This document shows positions 60,341 to 64,000 of a DNA stretch of 64,000 nucleotides, one piece after another. A program made the position numbers and the translations under genes. The stretch comes from Nephrocerus scutellatus (lineage: Eukaryota > Arthropoda > Insecta > Diptera > Pipunculidae). The notes beneath the pieces were generated by a model. That model was given only the letters and a program-made list of their open reading frames with translations, was not told the origin of the DNA and ran no database searches. Numbering within the stretch: the stretch's first letter is position 1; each line of letters opens with the position of its first letter. Location of the stretch: NCBI GenBank assembly GCA_947095585.1, contig OX352761.1, positions 80,603,267 through 80,667,266 of the forward strand, in the 5' to 3' direction.

Positions 60341-60975
60341 GGTTGGTTTTCCACAGTGGGGTTTTCTTTATATAACCCAAGGTATACCTCCCAGTTCTAA
60401 GTAGGCTCTTTGCAACTTAAATTATACCAAACATTTATAAATAAATTTGTATAAATAAGTTATAAGCACGGTCGTGCTTTGAAATATTAGCTGTATTTTA
60501 TTTGAATTCGAATTGGCAATTACAACAACAATTGCACTGTCGAATTCCTTCTTTTGAATTTGAAAACTTTTTTATTTTTCACTTGGTACTAACGGACAAA
60601 AATAAAAAGAAGTTGTTCACTTGGTACTAACGGAAAAAAATAAAAAGAAGTTGTTTTATATTGGCAGTTCGTTTTCGAAAAACAATGAGTTCTTTTACTT
60701 ACGTTCAAAAATTGAAACAAATTAACTAAATCCGCTGTCTTAAAAATATGGTTTTCGAACGTTGATGATCGTCTAGTGTACTAACTTAATTATGATGAAC
60801 ATCGGAATAATGATACTTGACTGGGAGCTTGCACAGCGAGCGAAAGGCGAGTTGTTTTTAATTACTCGGCTTTACGTTTTGTCCGAAGATTTGAAAGCGC
60901 CTATGCACAAAACTGAAAAACTGAGGGTTTTTCCGATCAGTTTTATTGCCTTTGATTTTGTTGTTTGTGCATAAT
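60341..60975. other. Intergenic stretch, no recognised gene
   Basis: Holds a plus frame 60792-60974 (60 codons, MMNIGIMILDWELAQRAKGE start) that I do not recognise and consider likely fortuitous, and the 38-bp direct repeat described separately. No transposon protein signature was seen. Confidence 0.4.
60580..60655 (+). repeat. 38-bp direct repeat, two copies
   Basis: cacttggtactaacgga followed by aaaaataaaaagaagttgtt occurs at 60580 and again at 60618, with one c/a difference. Confidence 0.9.
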
Positions 60976-61324
60976 TTTATGGATTCCCTTTTGAACCGCG
61001 AACGAAGTCAGACGTGCGACAGAACAGAATTTGCATCTCAGAAATTTATTAATAAAAAAATTATTTGACTAGTTTTTTTTTGTGTGTAATAAAAAAAAAT
61101 AAAACTGGTGTACAAAATTAGTTAATAATTTACCGAAAGTTGTGAACATTGTTGTTAAAAGTATCATTTTTTATTATTAGTATTATTTTAAAATAAACAG
61201 TGAGGGTTATTTCGAAGTTAAGTGAGAGGAGCAACCACAAAAGTGGAACCTCCATAAAATATGTGGCATCTTTAAAAGATCCGCAAAAATTCTTGCAAAG
61301 TATAAACAGTGGAAAAAAAACCAA
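60976..61324 (+). other. Putative 5' UTR of the terminal LINE
   Basis: AT-rich non-coding sequence directly upstream of the LINE ORF1 ATG at 61325. A cgaacgaagtcagacgtgcgac stretch near 60999 could mark the element start, but this is a guess. No promoter motif was identified with confidence. Confidence 0.3.
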
Positions 61325-62759
61325 ATGAGTGTTAAAAATCTCTTATCTAATGAATATATTAAAAAATTATAATTTTACGAAGAAATTCAGGACGCCGAAG
61401 AGGGATTTTCCCATAATCAAGAAAAAACCGACGCCACGCCACTACAAAACAAAGCCACGCCGTTTCAAAGTAAAATAAAAATGTCGGGCAAAAAAACCAG
61501 TGCTGTCAACTCACATGATGAATGGATACTTATTAAATCAAAAATTAATAAAGTGGTCAGGGGATCTGATGAATCAACGAAAAGAAGTCGTATAAGTCAA
61601 AATGAAGGGAATATTAACAGGTTTGAATTATTACCGGACAACAAAATGGACACGGGTGAAAATTTACACAACACAAATACAAAGACAATCCCAAAAACAA
61701 ATACAGTATCTGAAAAGGGGACTACCTTTTGTCCACCAATTTTTATGTTTAAATTGAGTTGTGACTTTTTAAAAAAAATAATTGAATTCACGGAAAAGAG
61801 TGTAAAATTACTGAATATAAGTATAAATTTATAAATGTTGGGTTTTAAAAAAACAAAAGTATTTGTGTCCAACAATATCATCCACAGGGAACTAATCGCT
61901 AAGATTCGCGAAACTGAAGCACAAGCATTCTCCTTTACCCCAAAGGAATGTCAGAAGGTTCCAGTTTTGCTAAAAGGAATGGATGCCGACACATCGCTGG
62001 AGGATATAGCTTTAGCAATTAGGGAACTGTTCCTAACATTCAAATAAATAAAATCTCAAATTTTTCTACTCCGCGTTTAAATGAGAGAAACAAGAAACTG
62101 AACATTTTTACCATTCAATTGGAAGCAGGTGAATCGCCCTTTGAGCTAGTTAAAATAAATTTTTTACTAAACCAAAAGGTTTTTTGGGAAAAGAAAACCC
62201 ATAGAAACATTACCCGCTGTTTTAGGTGCCAGCGCTTTGGACACACTGGACAGTTTTGTGGTGAAACCACGAATCTGAGGTTTGCCTTAAAGCAAAAGAA
62301 AATAATAACGAGCCTCAAAGAGTCAAATGCGCAAATTGTGCAAGTACATCCCATTCAGCGCTAGATTCTACATGTCCAGCATTTTTGAAATATAAGGAAC
62401 GTAGAGAGTTTCTCTTGCAAAAAGCAAGACAACAAAAAAACCAGGGAATCCCAATCAATATTCCTGTTCTTAACAACAAGAACTTTCCTAATATATTATC
62501 TCAAGCTCATTCACCGAAGTCAAATCCAGTAAACAAAAATTTAAAATATTCCGATGCAGTTAAAAGTGGGGCTACAGTTGAGCAACCAACCAGTTCTTCT
62601 CTTAAATCTTTTCTTGAAGAGTCTCAGAAGCTTTTTGGAATCTCTTTTAGCGATCTAATCACGAAAATTAGACAATTTTGGCCCGGGTTCATGAAATCTA
62701 ATTCGGTAGAAGATAAAATGTTTAAATACATTAGTTTCGTTGCTTCAATAGTCGTGTAA
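61325..62759 (+). pseudogene. LINE ORF1 (gag-like, PRE_C2HC and zinc knuckles), disrupted
   Basis: Nucleic-acid-binding ORF1 protein of a Jockey/I-like LINE, which packages element RNA. From ATG 61325: an N-terminal basic/low-complexity region with a stop at codon 16 (61370) and an in-frame continuation MSGKKTSAVNSHDEW. FCPPIFMFKLSCDFLKKIIE is followed by a stop at 61832 and FTPKECQKVPVLLKGMDAD, a PRE_C2HC-type segment (near 61940). A frameshift near 62035 leads to a CCHC knuckle CFRCQRFGHTGQFC (62217-62258). A second shift near 62290 opens another knuckle, CANCASTSHSALDSTC (near 62335), then the C-terminal tail to TAA 62757-62759. With two stops and two shifts it is a relic, though mildly decayed. 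Confidence 0.85.
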
Positions 62760-64000
62760 TGAATCGCAACAAGCTTAAAATACTTTCGCTTAACATAAAT
62801 TCCATAGTTAGTCATGAAAAAATGTTATCCCTACTAAACATTCTAACAAAATATAAGCCCCAAATTTGCTTGCTTTCCGAAACTAAATTAAGGGCCATGC
62901 ACAAACTTGGTTTCGATGGTTTTAATGTAATAAGAAATGACGCTTTAGGTGGAACCGCAATTATTTTAAGAAAAGACTATAAATATTCTGTGATGTGTAG
63001 TGTATTTTCAACATGCCTGGCGAGTATTACATACAACAGTAATACAAACCAGCAGAGGAATCTCTTGATTGGAAGTACCTATATACGACCTAACATAAAT
63101 TCCTCTGTAAAAGGTGAACTGGATAGCCTTTATACTTTTACCAATAACTTTAATGAAGTTATTCTAGGTGGTGATTTCAACTCGCGTCACACAGCATGGG
63201 GTGATTCAACTGTTAACAGAAATGGGCAGCTTCTTCAAAGCTGGCTTAACGACAGACCATTTATAATGTTAGAGGTAGTTTCTCCAAACAGTCCAACATT
63301 TCCCAGAACGTCTTCACTCTTAGATTTTTTCATTGTCTCATCTTCATTAATCTCTTCTACCTCTAGCCACCAAACAAATCCTTACAGCTGTACAACGATT
63401 TCATCTCCTTCTAATTACTTTGGGCTTTCACAATTTTCGTCCACTCGAAATAGACCGTCCAACGTTTACAAGCTTTGTGAACACTGATTGGCAAACATTT
63501 AGGTCAGAACTGCATCAAAAAATCTCTCTAATCGATATACCAACAGACCGTAACATTTCGAATTCCTCAATAGATCTCTTTATAAACAGTATTAGTAACG
63601 AAATTAATTCCTGTACTGAAAATCATCCAGTGAAAAAAAATGCAAGAGGCATGAGATATTGTAATATTTCATCTTTTACAAAAGAATTACTCAAAACTCG
63701 AAAGGTTTGGATAAGGAAACTTAAGCGAATATACCATCATCGTCTTAATAGAATAACAGAGGAGTACGGAGAATTGCATAATAGAATTAAATGCCTAACT
63801 AAAATCATCAGAGATATAGTGAGAACAATAAGGCCTTTGCAAAAAGACTCAAAGAAATAAAACCTTCTCCTACAGCTTTTAAAGAAATCGATAGAATATC
63901 AGGTAGAAAATTCTTTGGTACTGATATTTCAAATTGTACACTTTCATTTAATAACCACGACCTTAACAATAGTGATGCGGTGCGATGCCTTTCACGATTT
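62759..64000 (+). pseudogene. LINE ORF2, APE endonuclease and RT linker (runs off window)
   Basis: Its ATG at 62759 overlaps the ORF1 stop as TAATG. The APE-type endonuclease, which nicks target DNA for target-primed reverse transcription, shows LKILSLNINS, ICLLSETKLR (catalytic Glu), GGTAIILRK, GSTYIRPNI, VILGGDFNSRHTAWGD (Asp/Asn pair, near 63175) and SSLLDFFIVS. A frameshift near 63400 removes the SDH motif region. The frame resumes at 63420-63860 (DRPTFTSFVNTDWQTF, KTRKVWIRKLKR), and then shifts again to KAFAKRLKEIKPSPTAF and GRKFFGTDIS up to the window edge, just before the RT domain. It is the least decayed of the three LINEs here. Confidence 0.88.

Noticed and set aside
60792..60974. 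60-codon plus-strand frame as a host gene
   Set aside because: No domain, no conserved-looking motif and no neighbouring exon signals. The length is within chance for this region.

Overview
This window is AT-rich, transposon-only DNA from an animal, most likely an arthropod and probably an insect. It holds Ty1/copia and Ty3/gypsy LTR-retrotransposon polyproteins, a piggyBac transposase relic, a tRNA-headed SINE and several Jockey/CR1-like LINEs. I see no host protein-coding gene, rRNA or functional tRNA. The species cannot be fixed from the sequence.

Positions 1-51355 form one head-to-tail tandem array that enters from the left edge. Its monomer is a chimera of two unrelated LTR retrotransposons on the + strand, in this order: a 5'-truncated gypsy pol (RT, RNase H, integrase); a minisatellite of 50-bp units that can each fold into a hairpin; a short AT-rich leader; a copia gag-protease-integrase-RT-RNase H; and a copia 3' non-coding spacer. 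The spacer is joined directly to the next monomer's gypsy RT. Using the spacer/gypsy joint as the boundary, the monomers are 1-6308 (partial), 6309-14064, 14065-22960, 22961-30074 (3'-truncated), 30075-36598 (5'-truncated), 36599-44404 and 44405-51355. All copies share the same disabling lesions: a stop at gag codon 6, a gap and frameshift in copia RT, a copia RT YVDD box reduced to YVDC, and a frameshift in gypsy RT. One dead chimera therefore seems to have been amplified as DNA, not by retrotransposition. The copies then diverged by internal duplications, short deletions at microhomologies, and patchwork exchange. Two monomers also carry about 1.1 kb of copia sandwiched inside a duplicated piece of gypsy RT.

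From 51356 to the right edge lies a mixed transposon graveyard: an RTE-like or SINE-like 3' tail ending in CAGA repeats; a 96-bp foldback element; a LINE RNase H remnant (+); a degenerate piggyBac transposase (-) whose Cys-rich C-terminus is duplicated; a SINE (-) bounded by a 10-bp target-site duplication; a LINE ORF2 relic (+) with a 582-bp internal tandem duplication; a 56-codon SAP-domain ORF (-); a second LINE relic (-); and the 5' half of a third LINE (+), with a zinc-knuckle ORF1 and an APE-endonuclease ORF2 overlapping as TAATG, running off the window end.

Nothing here looks like a working operon or pathway. The most interesting object is the array itself: a recently homogenised, amplified two-retrotransposon chimera with an embedded hairpin minisatellite. 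It is a candidate satellite-like heterochromatic block or small-RNA (piRNA/siRNA) source locus. A long-read assembly artefact must be excluded, because the copies are nearly identical.
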